A stretch of DNA of 24,749 nucleotides from assembly GCA_030066455.1 (NCBI GenBank), contig JASJBQ010000048.1, positions 1-24,749 on the forward strand, written 5' to 3'. Under the pieces are notes generated by a model that was given only the letters and a program-made list of their open reading frames with translations, made no database searches and was not told the DNA's origin. This document shows, piece by piece, positions 7,776 to 15,065 of this stretch. The translations under genes were made by a program, and so were the position numbers. Source of the stretch: Desulfobacterales bacterium (lineage in GTDB: Bacteria; Desulfobacterota; Desulfobacteria; Desulfobacterales; UBA5852). Within the stretch, counting starts at the first letter, position 1. Every line of letters begins with the position of its first letter.

Positions 7776-7988
7776 TCAGCTCAGCCCTTTGGTGATGAGA
7801 ACGCCGATACAGGTGGCCAAGTAGACGGCGACGATGACGATCATCCATTCCTTGAAGCTCAGTTCGTCGACGAAGCGTTTCATCTTGGTCTTGATATAGG
7901 TTTGGAATTGTTTTTTTTCGCTGGCCGCTTCCGCTTTTTTAAGACCGGCCTCCAGGCGAGATAGGCGTTGCTCAACGTCTTGAATCAT
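7776..7988 (-). CDS. Small coiled-coil protein with one C-terminal membrane helix
   Basis: A 70-residue protein I cannot assign to a named family. The ATG at 7988 has AGGAG 7-8 nt upstream, an excellent ribosome-binding site, so I prefer it to longer readings starting at 8078. Residues 1-30 (DVEQRLSRLEAGLKKAEAASEKK) look like an amphipathic coiled coil. A basic segment (IKTKMKRF) follows, and then one hydrophobic helix (WMIVIVAVYLATCIGVLI) near the C-terminus. This suggests a tail-anchored inner-membrane protein facing the cytoplasm. A promoter-like sequence lies about 120 nt upstream at 8109-8136. It stands alone between hslO and nudC, and no function is proposed. Confidence 0.75.
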   Translation of the reverse strand: MIQDVEQRLSRLEAGLKKAEAASEKKQFQTYIKTKMKRFVDELSFKEWMIVIVAVYLATCIGVLITKGLS

Positions 7989-8415
7989 CTTGATGCTCCT
8001 GATTTGAAGTCCCACGCCGGGGGCAATGCCGACGCGGCGGCCCACAACGGCCACATGCCGCCGGTCCAGGACGGGCACCTGCCGATCGTACGGGCCGCTA
8101 AAGTGTGAATAATATTTAAGTGTATGAAAAAGTTAAGAAAGACAGTGATGCCCTTCCCTTTGCAGGGTGTGCTCCCCGTCTATAGCCAAGAAACGGAAAG
8201 GTGTCAATGCGGCCGGCGACGCGTTCGGTCCGCCGATTGGACGGTGAAGTGGATGGCGGTTTCGATCTCCGATGCCGAAACGGCGGACTGATCTGACATG
8301 TGCACACGCCATGGTGGGATTGATTACAATCGGTAGGCCCCATAATCGAATTCTCCACGGCGGTCAACCGTTTTGGCGGGCGGCTGCAGTGCGGCGAAAG
8401 GTCTGAACGAACACA
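7989..8415. other. Intergenic region between small membrane gene and nudC (about 430 bp)
   Basis: It holds the minus-strand promoter described separately. On the plus strand a weak promoter candidate for nudC is TTGATT (8320-8325) and CATAAT (8341-8346), but their 15-nt spacing is short. A long minus-strand open frame crosses the region; its composition is that of an antisense shadow of nudC, and I see no gene in it. Confidence 0.5.
8109..8136 (-). promoter_or_regulatory. Sigma70-like promoter for the small membrane protein
   Basis: The minus strand reads TTAACT (8131-8136), 16 nt, then TATTAT (8109-8114, five of six). It sits in an AT-rich pocket unlike the GC-rich surroundings, upstream of and pointing at the 70-residue protein. 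The leader would be about 115 nt. Consensus-based call only. Confidence 0.5.
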
Positions 8416-9282
8416 ATGGCTTCCGCCTTCATCCCTGGCTCCGATTTCATCGTCAATCCCGGCACCCGGCCGCAGCGACTGCTTTTTCTGAGGCGGGATC
8501 GGCTGCTGGTGAAAACCGTCAATGGTCAACCGGTACCCGTGGGCGCCGCCGACCTTGCCCCCGCCGCCTGCGCTGCGGGCAACGTTCTGGCCCTGGGTCG
8601 GTTGAACGGTGGCCTCTGCGCGGCCTGTCGGCTCCCCGAGGACTTTATCCCGCCGACGGGATGGCATTGGGAAGGTCTGCGCCGCCTCTTCGGCCGAATC
8701 GCCGACGCGGACATGGCCGCAGCCGGATACGGCATGCAGCTTTTTCGCTGGATGGATGACCACCGTTTCTGCGGCCGCTGCGGGGCCGCCACGACCCTGC
8801 GCGCGGGCGAGCGGGCGCTGGCGTGCCCGGCCTGTGGACGGGGACTCTTTCCCCAGGTAGCGCCGGCGGTCATCGTGGCGGTGATCTCGGGGACACGGCT
8901 TTTGCTGGCTCGTGCGGGGCGCTATCCCGGGCGCATGTTCAGCGTCATCGCCGGTTACGTTGAGCCGGGGGAAACCCTGGAGGAATGCGTGCAGCGCGAG
9001 GTCCATGAAGAGGTGGGCATCGAGGTCGGCGACATTCGCTATTTCGGCAGCCAGCCCTGGCCTTTCAGCGGTTCCCTGATGGTGGCCTTCACGGCGGCGC
9101 ACACCGGTGGCACGATTACGGTGGACAACAAGGAAATACTGGAGGCCGATTGGTTCACGGCCGCCGATCTGCCGCCGATACCCGGCAAGATCAGTATCGC
9201 CCGGCGGTTGATCGACTGGTATGTCGCGCGCTACGGATCGGAGGCGGCCGGAGCGGCCGTGAATAGACGCGGGTCGTCGTAA
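8416..9282 (+). CDS. nudC: NAD(+)/NADH diphosphatase NudC (Nudix hydrolase)
   Basis: Splits NADH/NAD into NMN(H) and AMP; family members also remove NAD caps from RNA. A variable N-terminal domain is followed by a four-cysteine zinc ribbon (C119, C122, C137, C140) and the conserved FPQVAPAVIV. The Nudix box begins at G180 (GYVEPGETLEECVQREVHEEVG), with all catalytic glutamates present. The NudC-specific SQPWPF motif (212-217), which separates this family from other Nudix proteins, is intact. The length of 288 is slightly above that of E. coli (257). The start is the ATG at 8416; the upstream GAAAGG is rather far for a ribosome-binding site. Its 3' end overlaps the convergent dehydrogenase gene by 52 nt. 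Confidence 0.95.
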   Translation: MASAFIPGSDFIVNPGTRPQRLLFLRRDRLLVKTVNGQPVPVGAADLAPAACAAGNVLALGRLNGGLCAACRLPEDFIPPTGWHWEGLRRLFGRIADADMAAAGYGMQLFRWMDDHRFCGRCGAATTLRAGERALACPACGRGLFPQVAPAVIVAVISGTRLLLARAGRYPGRMFSVIAGYVEPGETLEECVQREVHEEVGIEVGDIRYFGSQPWPFSGSLMVAFTAAHTGGTITVDNKEILEADWFTAADLPPIPGKISIARRLIDWYVARYGSEAAGAAVNRRGSS

Positions 9283-10010
9283 TCAATGAATTGGCCGCTC
9301 AACGCCGGCGGGGCGGACAGCGCCAGCCAGGCGACCGCCCGGGCGGGCACGTCCGCAGGCAGCAAGGCGCCCTTGACTTTCAACCCTTGAAAATAGGCGC
9401 TGAGCTCGTCCGTCATGGCCTGCGGACCGCTGCGCCGGATAAGGGCCTGCATGGCGGTATCCACCACCCCTGGACGCAGCGCCACTGATACAATGGCCGG
9501 CTCTTCGACCGCCAGTTGGCGGGTGAAATGGGTCAACGCGGCTTTGGCGACGCTGTAGGCGCTCCAGCCCTGGATGGCCTTGACCGCCGCCCCTGAACTG
9601 ACGTTGACGATCCGCCCGCGGCTTCGGCGCAGGTGGGGGATGGCCTTTTGGCTCAGGTAAAACGGTCCCAGGAGGTTGACGTCCAGGTTGCGCCGCCACA
9701 CCGTCGGGTCGGTTTCGGCGATTCGAGCCAAGGGTTCCAAAATGCCGGCATTGTTCACCAGCGCGTCCAGGTGGCCAAACACGTCGGTGGTTTCCTCCAC
9801 TACCCGGGCACAGACCAATGGATCGGACACGTCGGCAACGATGGGGTGGAGGCGGCCGGAGGCCGCGTGGTCGCCGCTGGCCATAGGGCGATCGGCGGCC
9901 GGTGTGCGTGCCACAGCGGCCACTTGGCTACCGGCCTGCAGCAGCCTCTGGACGGCGGCGGCCCCGATGCCGCGGGAAGCGCCGGTGACGATGACGACGG
10001 GCGGTGCCAT
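9231..10010 (-). CDS. Short-chain dehydrogenase/reductase (SDR)
   Basis: A 259-residue classical SDR: NAD(P)-dependent oxidoreductase with a Rossmann fold. Visible motifs are TGASRGIG (9-16, cofactor binding), NNAG (86-89), catalytic N112, S138/S139, Y152 and K156 (YSVAK), and LRPGVVDTAM after the active site. Arginine after TGAS and the absence of an acidic residue at the end of beta-2 lean towards NADPH, though weakly. The ATG at 10010 was chosen because the protein then starts right before the first beta strand and lies 5 nt after the upstream Nudix stop, so the two are likely co-transcribed. Its substrate is unknown; the sequence resembles benzil-reductase-like and general carbonyl-reductase SDRs. 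The C-terminal coding end overlaps nudC on the other strand. Confidence 0.9.
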   Translation of the reverse strand: MAPPVVIVTGASRGIGAAAVQRLLQAGSQVAAVARTPAADRPMASGDHAASGRLHPIVADVSDPLVCARVVEETTDVFGHLDALVNNAGILEPLARIAETDPTVWRRNLDVNLLGPFYLSQKAIPHLRRSRGRIVNVSSGAAVKAIQGWSAYSVAKAALTHFTRQLAVEEPAIVSVALRPGVVDTAMQALIRRSGPQAMTDELSAYFQGLKVKGALLPADVPARAVAWLALSAPPALSGQFIDYDDPRLFTAAPAASDP

Positions 10011-10015
10011 AGGGC

Positions 10016-10561
10016 TCAGTCCCTCCGAACCGGGGGATGAATCCGGCCGGTTTGAAAGGGGAAGATCCCCGCGGCACGGTCCCTGAAATAGCGCCGCAGC
10101 GTTTCCTCGATGACCATGAAGGCGATCGCCCCCCATGGAATCTCAGCTTCGGTGAAAAACCCGACCGCCAGACTCTCGTCGCCGGGATCGCAGGCCTCCG
10201 AGACCAGCGTGCCGCGGAAGATCAGGTAAAGCTGGTTGACGAACGTCAGGTCGAACAGCGCGTAAGGCGTTAATACGTCGACCCGGGCCCGGGCCTCCTC
10301 CCAGGTTTCACGCCGGGCGCCGTCGGCCGCGGTCTCGCCGTTTTCTAAATAGCCGGCGGGTAGGGTCCACAGGCCTTCGCGCGGGGCAATGGCCCGACGG
10401 CACAGCAGGATGCGGCCCTGCCATTCGGGGATGACGCCCACCACCAGTTTGGGATTCTGGTAGTGGATCGCTTGGCAGGCAGGGCAAACGTGCCGGGGGC
10501 GGTCGTCTCCCTCGGGAATCTGATGATTGACTTTGGCACCGCAGTTCGGGCAGAAATTCAT
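10016..10561 (-). CDS. Zinc-ribbon Nudix hydrolase (ADP-ribose/NADH pyrophosphatase-like)
   Basis: A 181-residue Nudix protein with an N-terminal zinc ribbon (C4xxC7 and C26xxC29), the bridge HYQNPKLVVGVIPEW and a Nudix box from G70 (GYLENGETAADGARRETWEEA). The last glycine of the box is replaced by alanine, as is common in this subfamily. It would hydrolyse a nucleoside-diphosphate derivative; the exact substrate is unknown. The start at 10561 (MNFCPNCG) matches how the subfamily begins; an ATG at 10597 would add 12 residues, and neither has a strong ribosome-binding site. A much longer open frame in the same register to 11668 is only the antisense of the CooC-like gene. The SDR gene follows after 5 nt. 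A weak promoter with TTGGCA as -35 may lie around 10640-10665. Confidence 0.9.
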   Translation of the reverse strand: MNFCPNCGAKVNHQIPEGDDRPRHVCPACQAIHYQNPKLVVGVIPEWQGRILLCRRAIAPREGLWTLPAGYLENGETAADGARRETWEEARARVDVLTPYALFDLTFVNQLYLIFRGTLVSEACDPGDESLAVGFFTEAEIPWGAIAFMVIEETLRRYFRDRAAGIFPFQTGRIHPPVRRD

Positions 10562-10858
10562 GGCACACCGGTGGGAATAGAAGGTCGTCGATGACATTGC
10601 GGGCCGTTTACGGCTTAAAGCCCGATCACACTCGCTGCATCGCGACCCTAACACAGCCGGAACGGATTGCCAATTAGAGGCCTTGGCGGCCTGCGAAACG
10701 AAGCGGCGGCGTTTACATCTCGCCCTATGGCGGCTAACATGGCCAGGGCCTGAGGCCCGCTGATGGATCGGAACCGGGGCCATCCGGACAACCGCAGGAT
10801 GGGGCGCCTTCGATACCGGCCGATAGCGGTCATCGCCAAATCCAAGGAGCGCGACAAG

Positions 10859-11614
10859 ATGAAACTGATTGTTTGCGGCAAGGGGGGATGCGGCAAGAGC
10901 ACGGTGGCGGTGCTGTTGAGCCGCGCCTTCGCCCGCCTGGGACGCCGGGTCATGCTGGTGGATGCGGATGAATCCAATATGGGACTGCATCGCCTGGCCG
11001 GAACCGCACCGGCGGCAACCCTGCTGGAGACGCTCGGGGGGCGCCGCTCCCTGCGCTCCAAGCCCGCCGGCCAACTCGGGGAGGCCTGCCGCCTTTTTTA
11101 CGACCAGCCCTTTCCCCTGGACGCGATCCCGACCGCCTGCACGCCCGCGGTGGACGGTGTGCGCCTCCTCAAAGTCGGGAAGATTCAGCACTTCGGTGAA
11201 GGCTGCGCCTGCCCGATGGGCGGCATTCTGAGGCCGCTCCTGGCCAATCTGCAGGTGGAAGCCGGGGACCGTGTCGTGGTGGACACCGCCGCCGGCGTCG
11301 AGCATTTCGGTCGCGGGGTCGACCGCCATGCCGACATCATCGTGGGGATCATCGATCCCACGTTTGAGTCTTTCAAGCTGGCCAAGAAACTGATCGCCCT
11401 GGCCCGGGATTCGGGAACTTCGTTCGCTTTCGTTCTCAACAAGGCGGACGCGCGCATGCGGGCCGGACTGGGCAGTTTTATCGATCCGGCCGCGATCATC
11501 GGAGAGATTCCCATGCGGGACGAAATCTTCGCCGCCGGTCTCGAAGGCCGTCCCATCCGGTTCGAGCTGCCCGAGGTGACACAGCTTTGTCGGCGCCTGG
11601 AATCCATGGACTGA
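10859..11614 (+). CDS. CooC-like P-loop ATPase (nickel-cofactor maturation family)
   Basis: A 251-residue MinD/Mrp-type ATPase. It has a deviant Walker A GKGGCGKST (7-15) with the signature lysine K8, the switch region DADESN (35-40), and the segment VVDTAAGVEHFGRG (from about 141), which closely follows the CooC pattern of an acidic residue, then AG-EH-GRG. C116 and C118 form a CxC motif in GCACPMG, matching the nickel-binding CxC of CooC dimers. CooC helps insert Ni into carbon monoxide dehydrogenase; close relatives act on acetyl-CoA synthase (AcsF). The ATG at 10859 has AGGAG 9 nt upstream. A longer in-frame reading from 10763 is not supported. No CODH gene is in view, so the client protein is unknown. 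The ModF-like gene follows after 33 nt. Confidence 0.82.
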   Translation: MKLIVCGKGGCGKSTVAVLLSRAFARLGRRVMLVDADESNMGLHRLAGTAPAATLLETLGGRRSLRSKPAGQLGEACRLFYDQPFPLDAIPTACTPAVDGVRLLKVGKIQHFGEGCACPMGGILRPLLANLQVEAGDRVVVDTAAGVEHFGRGVDRHADIIVGIIDPTFESFKLAKKLIALARDSGTSFAFVLNKADARMRAGLGSFIDPAAIIGEIPMRDEIFAAGLEGRPIRFELPEVTQLCRRLESMD

Positions 11615-11647
11615 TTCGCCGCCGAGCTGTCCGCCGCCGCCGATGCC

Positions 11648-13165
11648 ATGATACCCAAACCACCGCATTTAGCGCCTACAGACGACCGGACTTCAGCGAC
11701 GATCCTTTTTCGGCTGGAGCAGGCCACGCTGCGTGTCGGCGCCCGGCATCTTCTGCCGGAGACCAACTGGACGCTGCGTGCGGGTCAGAACTGGGTGCTT
11801 CTGGGCGACAACGGCGAGGGCAAGACCACCCTGGCCGGCACGCTCACCGGTGAAACCCCGGTGGTGGCCGGACGCCGTTGGTTTGATCGGGATCATCTCG
11901 CCCCCGGGCACGTCCGCTGCGTATCCTTCGAGGCCCACCAGCGACTGGTGTCCCGGGACGAAGGCCGGGACGAAGCCCGCAGTTTCGCGCACAAAAGCAT
12001 GCAAGGCATCCGCGTCGCGGAAATTCTGAAGTCGGACTACCGGGAAACCGCTGCCGATCCCGGGGCCCTGGACCGCTGGATGCGGCAGACCGGGTTGCTG
12101 GCCTGGCGGGAGCGGGAAATCCGCACGCTCTCGGCCGGTGAAATCCGGCAGGTCATGATTGCCCGGGCATTGCTGGCCGCACCCCGCCTGCTCGTCATCG
12201 ACGAGCCTTTCGACGGGCTGGACCCCCGCGCCCGCCGCCGGCTGGCCGCTATGCTTTCAACCCTGATGGCCGATGGGCTGCAAATGGTCCTCATCACCCA
12301 TCACCTCGACGAAATTCTGACGGGCATCACCCATTTCCTTCGGCTGCGCGGCGGTCGCGTCGCTGAACAGGGGGTCTGGCGCCCATCGACGGCCGGGCTG
12401 GAGGCCCACTGCATGTCGGCATCGTCGCAAGACGCCGCCGGGGATGATGTAAACCGGCAGCGCCCGCAAGGGGCTCCCCGCGAGCTTGTCTTGATGCGCC
12501 ATGCGACCGTGATCTATGACGGTCGCCGGGTGATCGACCGCCTGAACTGGCGCGTGGGATTCGGGGAACACTGGGCTGTCTGCGGTCCCAACGGGGCGGG
12601 CAAGAGCACACTTTTACAGTTGATTAGCGGGGAGCATCCCCAGGCCTACAGCAATGCGATCTACCTCTTTGGCCGGCGCCGCGGCAGCGGCGAAACCATC
12701 TGGGACGTCAAACGCCCCATCGGCCTGGTTTCCAACGCCCTTCAGATCCGCTACCGCAAACCCCTTGACGGTCTGGCCGTGATGCTTTCGGGTTATTTCG
12801 ATTCGGTGGGTCTGTACCGCCAGGCCAGCCCGGAGCAGATTGAATCCGCGCGCCAATGGGCACAGCGGCTTTCCATCACCCGCCTACTGGACAAGGACAT
12901 TCGGAGGCTGTCCAATGGCGAGCGCCGCATGCTGCTGATCGGCCGGGCCATGGTCAAGCACCCGGCGCTCCTCATACTGGACGAACCCTGTCAGGGGCTC
13001 GATGCGCAAAACCGGGGGCGACTCATGAAGATGCTCGCTGCGATCGTGGCCACCCGGACCACCCAGCTGATCTACGTCTCGCACCGGCCGGAAGAGGTGC
13101 CGGAGGCGACCACCCACGAGCTGCACCTGAAACTGGACGGAAGCTACCGGATCATCGCCCGGTGA
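11648..13165 (+). CDS. modF: ModF-type double ABC ATPase
   Basis: A 505-residue protein with two ABC cassettes in tandem. In the first, Walker A is GDNGEGKTT (53-61), the signature LSAGE (161-165) and Walker B LLVIDEPFDGLD. In the second they are GPNGAGKST (313-321), LSNGE (421-425) and LLILDEPCQGLD. The second half carries the ModF-typical FGRRRGSGETIWD followed by SGYFDSVGLY, which I recognise from E. coli ModF (PhrA, 490 residues). That family is linked to the molybdate locus but its role is poorly known. There is no membrane helix, so it is cytoplasmic. It lies 33 nt after the CooC-like gene and probably shares its transcript. No modABC genes are in the window. The start has no clear ribosome-binding site. 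Confidence 0.85.
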   Translation: MIPKPPHLAPTDDRTSATILFRLEQATLRVGARHLLPETNWTLRAGQNWVLLGDNGEGKTTLAGTLTGETPVVAGRRWFDRDHLAPGHVRCVSFEAHQRLVSRDEGRDEARSFAHKSMQGIRVAEILKSDYRETAADPGALDRWMRQTGLLAWREREIRTLSAGEIRQVMIARALLAAPRLLVIDEPFDGLDPRARRRLAAMLSTLMADGLQMVLITHHLDEILTGITHFLRLRGGRVAEQGVWRPSTAGLEAHCMSASSQDAAGDDVNRQRPQGAPRELVLMRHATVIYDGRRVIDRLNWRVGFGEHWAVCGPNGAGKSTLLQLISGEHPQAYSNAIYLFGRRRGSGETIWDVKRPIGLVSNALQIRYRKPLDGLAVMLSGYFDSVGLYRQASPEQIESARQWAQRLSITRLLDKDIRRLSNGERRMLLIGRAMVKHPALLILDEPCQGLDAQNRGRLMKMLAAIVATRTTQLIYVSHRPEEVPEATTHELHLKLDGSYRIIAR

Positions 13166-13229
13166 GCGCGCCTGAGCCCCGGCAGTCGCCGGTACGGCTC
13201 GCCGGCATTGCGTTTCGGACCTGCAGAAA

Positions 13230-13733
13230 CTAAAACGGCCAAAAATTCTGGTCGAACCATACCTTCTGGGTGAGCTCGCTTTCCAGTTCGGCCAGAAAGC
13301 TCAAATGCGATTTTTCCCACCGGGCAAGCCATTCATAGAGGGCTTTCTCCTCGGGGTCGGTCGCCTCGGCCGCCCGGCCACCGTAGAGCTTGATGGCATT
13401 TTTTTCCATGGCCACGGCAGCGGAAACGGCAGCGGACTCGAAGTCCGCCGCCTGCATGGCCGCGACCAGATCCTGCGTCAGAACATTTTCCACCGCGCTC
13501 TTCCCGGCATCGCTGTCGTAATTCAGGGATGCGAAACGGCGATTTTCGTGGTAGGCTCTAAACTGATCGGAAAGGATCTCGATATGCCGGACTTCCTCCT
13601 CGGCCATGGTCTCGAAAAACTGTTTGACTTCCGGGTGTTGAGCCGTTCCGGCCACCTGGCTGTAGAAGGCCTTGCCTTTCTTTTCGATCAATAGTGCCTG
13701 TTTGAGAATCTCGACGGCTTTTTCGCTGTCCAT
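13230..13733 (-). CDS. Rubrerythrin-like/ferritin-like diiron protein
   Basis: A 167-residue four-helix protein of the ferritin-like superfamily. Likely iron ligands are spaced as in rubrerythrins: E17 in helix 1, E47xxH50 (EEEVRH), E110 in helix 3 and E140xxH143 (WEKSH). No C-terminal rubredoxin domain is present, so it is the short form (erythrin/YciF-like), expected to reduce peroxide or handle iron in the cytoplasm. The ATG at 13733 has a perfect AGGAGG 5 nt upstream; longer readings up to 13886 are rejected. An 18-nt inverted repeat (13769-13786) sits just upstream and may be its operator. It converges on modF with a 64-nt gap that holds a weak GC stem but no T-run. An odd aromatic tail (VWFDQNFWPF) ends the protein. 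Confidence 0.88.
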   Translation of the reverse strand: MDSEKAVEILKQALLIEKKGKAFYSQVAGTAQHPEVKQFFETMAEEEVRHIEILSDQFRAYHENRRFASLNYDSDAGKSAVENVLTQDLVAAMQAADFESAAVSAAVAMEKNAIKLYGGRAAEATDPEEKALYEWLARWEKSHLSFLAELESELTQKVWFDQNFWPF

Positions 13734-13768
13734 GGGTCCTCCTGACGTGAGTGGTGCGCAGTTGGTTG

Positions 13769-13786
13769 CAAGATCTTTAGATCTTG
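13769..13786. promoter_or_regulatory. Perfect 18-nt inverted repeat upstream of the diiron gene
   Basis: The sequence is CAAGATCT, TT, AGATCTTG: 8-bp perfect arms with a 2-nt centre, 36 nt before the ATG at 13733. It is AT-richer than its surroundings and has the size of a dimeric repressor site. Its place before a peroxide/iron-type gene fits a redox or metal regulator, but no regulator family was matched. Confidence 0.5.
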
Positions 13787-13999
13787 GTTCGATTGGCCGA
13801 TAGTCCATTAGAAAGCACCACACACCGCAGGCGGCCTGCCATTCAATGGACCGCAATAGATTAAGACAAGCCTGGCGTAAACTCAAGCCGTCGGTGCGTG
13901 AGCACGTGTCGCGGCCGCTCTTGATTGACCCTTGCCCGGCAGTACGCGGGGGCCTTCGGGGTCGGGCGGCCGATTCAATCGAGCAAGGAGAAGACGATC

Positions 14000-14377
14000 A
14001 TGTTCTGGAAGAAGAAGCATCAGGCGCAGGGCACCGAAATGAGCCCGTCGACGGCCGAACCGTCGGGTGCGACCGTCATCGCTGAAAACTACACGCTCAA
14101 GGGCCGTGTTCACGGGCAGGGGCCGGTGGAAGTCCAAGGGCGGATGGAGGGACATCTCGATGTCGAAGGGCGGGTGCTGATCAGCGTCAACGCATCCATG
14201 CAGGGCGAGATCAAAGCCGATGTTTTAGAGATCGGCGGCAAGGTCGAAGGCCAACTGGATGTCTCCCGCCAGCTTCAACTCGGACCGACCTCACGGTTCG
14301 AGGGTCGGGCGGCCGCCGCGCGCATCGACATGGCCGAAGGGGCCTGTCTTAACGGCGACGTGTGCATGAAGACCTGA
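14000..14377 (+). CDS. Bactofilin (first of a pair)
   Basis: A 125-residue bactofilin, a cytoskeletal protein that polymerises without nucleotide into filaments made of a right-handed beta helix. The start ATG at 14000 has AAGGAG about 9 nt upstream. A short basic N-terminal tail (MFWKKKHQ) could touch the membrane. The core begins at ATVIAENYTLKGRVHGQGPVEVQGRMEGHL and repeats in short glycine-containing turns (EGHLDVEGRV, GEIKADVLEIGGKVEGQLDV), typical of the family. A second bactofilin starts 28 nt later, so the pair is probably co-transcribed and may co-assemble. Confidence 0.9.
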   Translation: MFWKKKHQAQGTEMSPSTAEPSGATVIAENYTLKGRVHGQGPVEVQGRMEGHLDVEGRVLISVNASMQGEIKADVLEIGGKVEGQLDVSRQLQLGPTSRFEGRAAAARIDMAEGACLNGDVCMKT

Positions 14378-14405
14378 TCCCTTTTAGACCCGACAAGGAA
14401 TCGCA

Positions 14406-14741
14406 ATGGAAAATCAGCTGGGTAAGAGGCCGCCCTCCTTGATCGGACGCGGCATCACCGTCGAGGGGGAATTGGTCGACGGCGACGACCTGGTCATCGA
14501 GGGCACGGTGAAGGGGTCGATCCGCAGCACCGGCGAAGTGCTCGTCACACCCCATGGCCGCGTCGAAGCGACGATTTCCGCGCAGCGGATCGTCATTCAA
14601 GGCTATGTCCGGGGTGATGTCCGGGCGGACGAGACGGTCAATGTCCAAACCGAAGGGGTCTTGATCGGCAACTGTCGCGCGAAGGCAATCCAGATCCATG
14701 AGGGGGCGCGGTTTGAGGGGAGATCGGATATCATCCGCTAA
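14406..14741 (+). CDS. Bactofilin (second of a pair)
   Basis: A 111-residue bactofilin with the classic entry SLIGRGITVEGELVDGDDLVIEGTVKGSI, followed by beta-helix rungs (GEVLVTPHGRVEATISAQRIVIQGYVRGDV). AAGGA lies about 7 nt before the ATG at 14406. It lacks the basic N-terminal tail of its upstream neighbour, so the two are not simple duplicates; one may be membrane-linked and the other soluble. Its stop codon at 14739-14741 overlaps the left arm (from 14740) of a 19-bp inverted repeat that opens the intergenic repeat array. Confidence 0.92.
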   Translation: MENQLGKRPPSLIGRGITVEGELVDGDDLVIEGTVKGSIRSTGEVLVTPHGRVEATISAQRIVIQGYVRGDVRADETVNVQTEGVLIGNCRAKAIQIHEGARFEGRSDIIR

Positions 14742-14883
14742 TGATCGTTCTGAAGGGGCATCTTTCGCCCCCGGGCGGCGTTCTCGCTCTGTCCGGTCCT
14801 CGACGTAGCCAGGCTACGCCTGCGGCCGTCCAGTCGCTGCGGCCTTGCCCAGAGCCGAAACCTACCCCTTCAGAACGATCATT
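14740..14883. repeat. 19-bp perfect inverted repeat flanking repeat unit A
   Basis: The left arm AATGATCGTTCTGAAGGGG (14740-14758) and its exact reverse complement (14865-14883) enclose 106 nt. The chance of such a match is very low, so the enclosed segment behaves as one structured or mobile unit. The left arm begins inside the stop codon of the second bactofilin. No target-site duplication was recognised and no transposase is encoded inside. Confidence 0.85.
14755..14850. repeat. Intergenic repeat unit A (about 97 bp)
   Basis: First of three similar units. It starts with GGGGCATC, continues through CCCCGGGCGGCGTTC, contains the dyad CGTAGCCAGGCTACG (7-bp arms around one base) and ends with CTGCGGCCTTGCCC. 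A shared CTACCCCTT follows soon after. Bracketed by the 19-bp inverted repeat. Confidence 0.85.
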
Positions 14884-14926
14884 GTTATAGGATGGGGAAC
14901 AATCTTGGTCGCGGGCACTGGTTATG

Positions 14927-15024
14927 GGGGCATCCTTCGGCCCCGGGCGGTGTTCGCGCCTCCTGCCGGTCCTCGACGTAGCCCAGGCTACGCCTGCGGG
15001 CGTCAGTCGGCTGTGGCCTTGCCC
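14927..15024. repeat. Intergenic repeat unit B (about 98 bp)
   Basis: Second unit, 172 nt after unit A. It shares GGGGCATC, CCCCGGGCGG, GGTCCTCGACGTAGCC, a CGTAGCC/GGCTACG dyad (2-nt centre), CGCCTGCGG and GGCCTTGCCC, then CTACCCCTT. It is flanked by direct copies of GGGCACTGGT (14913-14922 and 15051-15060) instead of the inverted arms of unit A. Confidence 0.85.
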
Positions 15025-15065
15025 GGAACCCCAATCTACCCCTTGGGCACGGGCACTGGTCATGG

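Noticed and set aside
7601..7795. 64-codon ORF right after hslO
   Set aside because: No ribosome-binding site, no hydrophobic or domain pattern, and it runs into the convergent small gene. I see nothing convincing in 7601-7775.
8116..9102. Minus-strand 328-codon open frame across nudC
   Set aside because: Antisense of a gene with every NudC motif; low-complexity translation and no ribosome-binding site.
10746..10758. GGGCCTGAGGCCC dyad upstream of the CooC-like gene
   Set aside because: A one-base centre cannot form a hairpin loop, and short GC palindromes are common in DNA of this composition.
10562..11668. Upstream extension of the second Nudix gene to a 550-residue protein
   Set aside because: The extra part is the reverse strand of the CooC-like gene and contains no recognisable domain. 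The Nudix family normally starts at the zinc ribbon.
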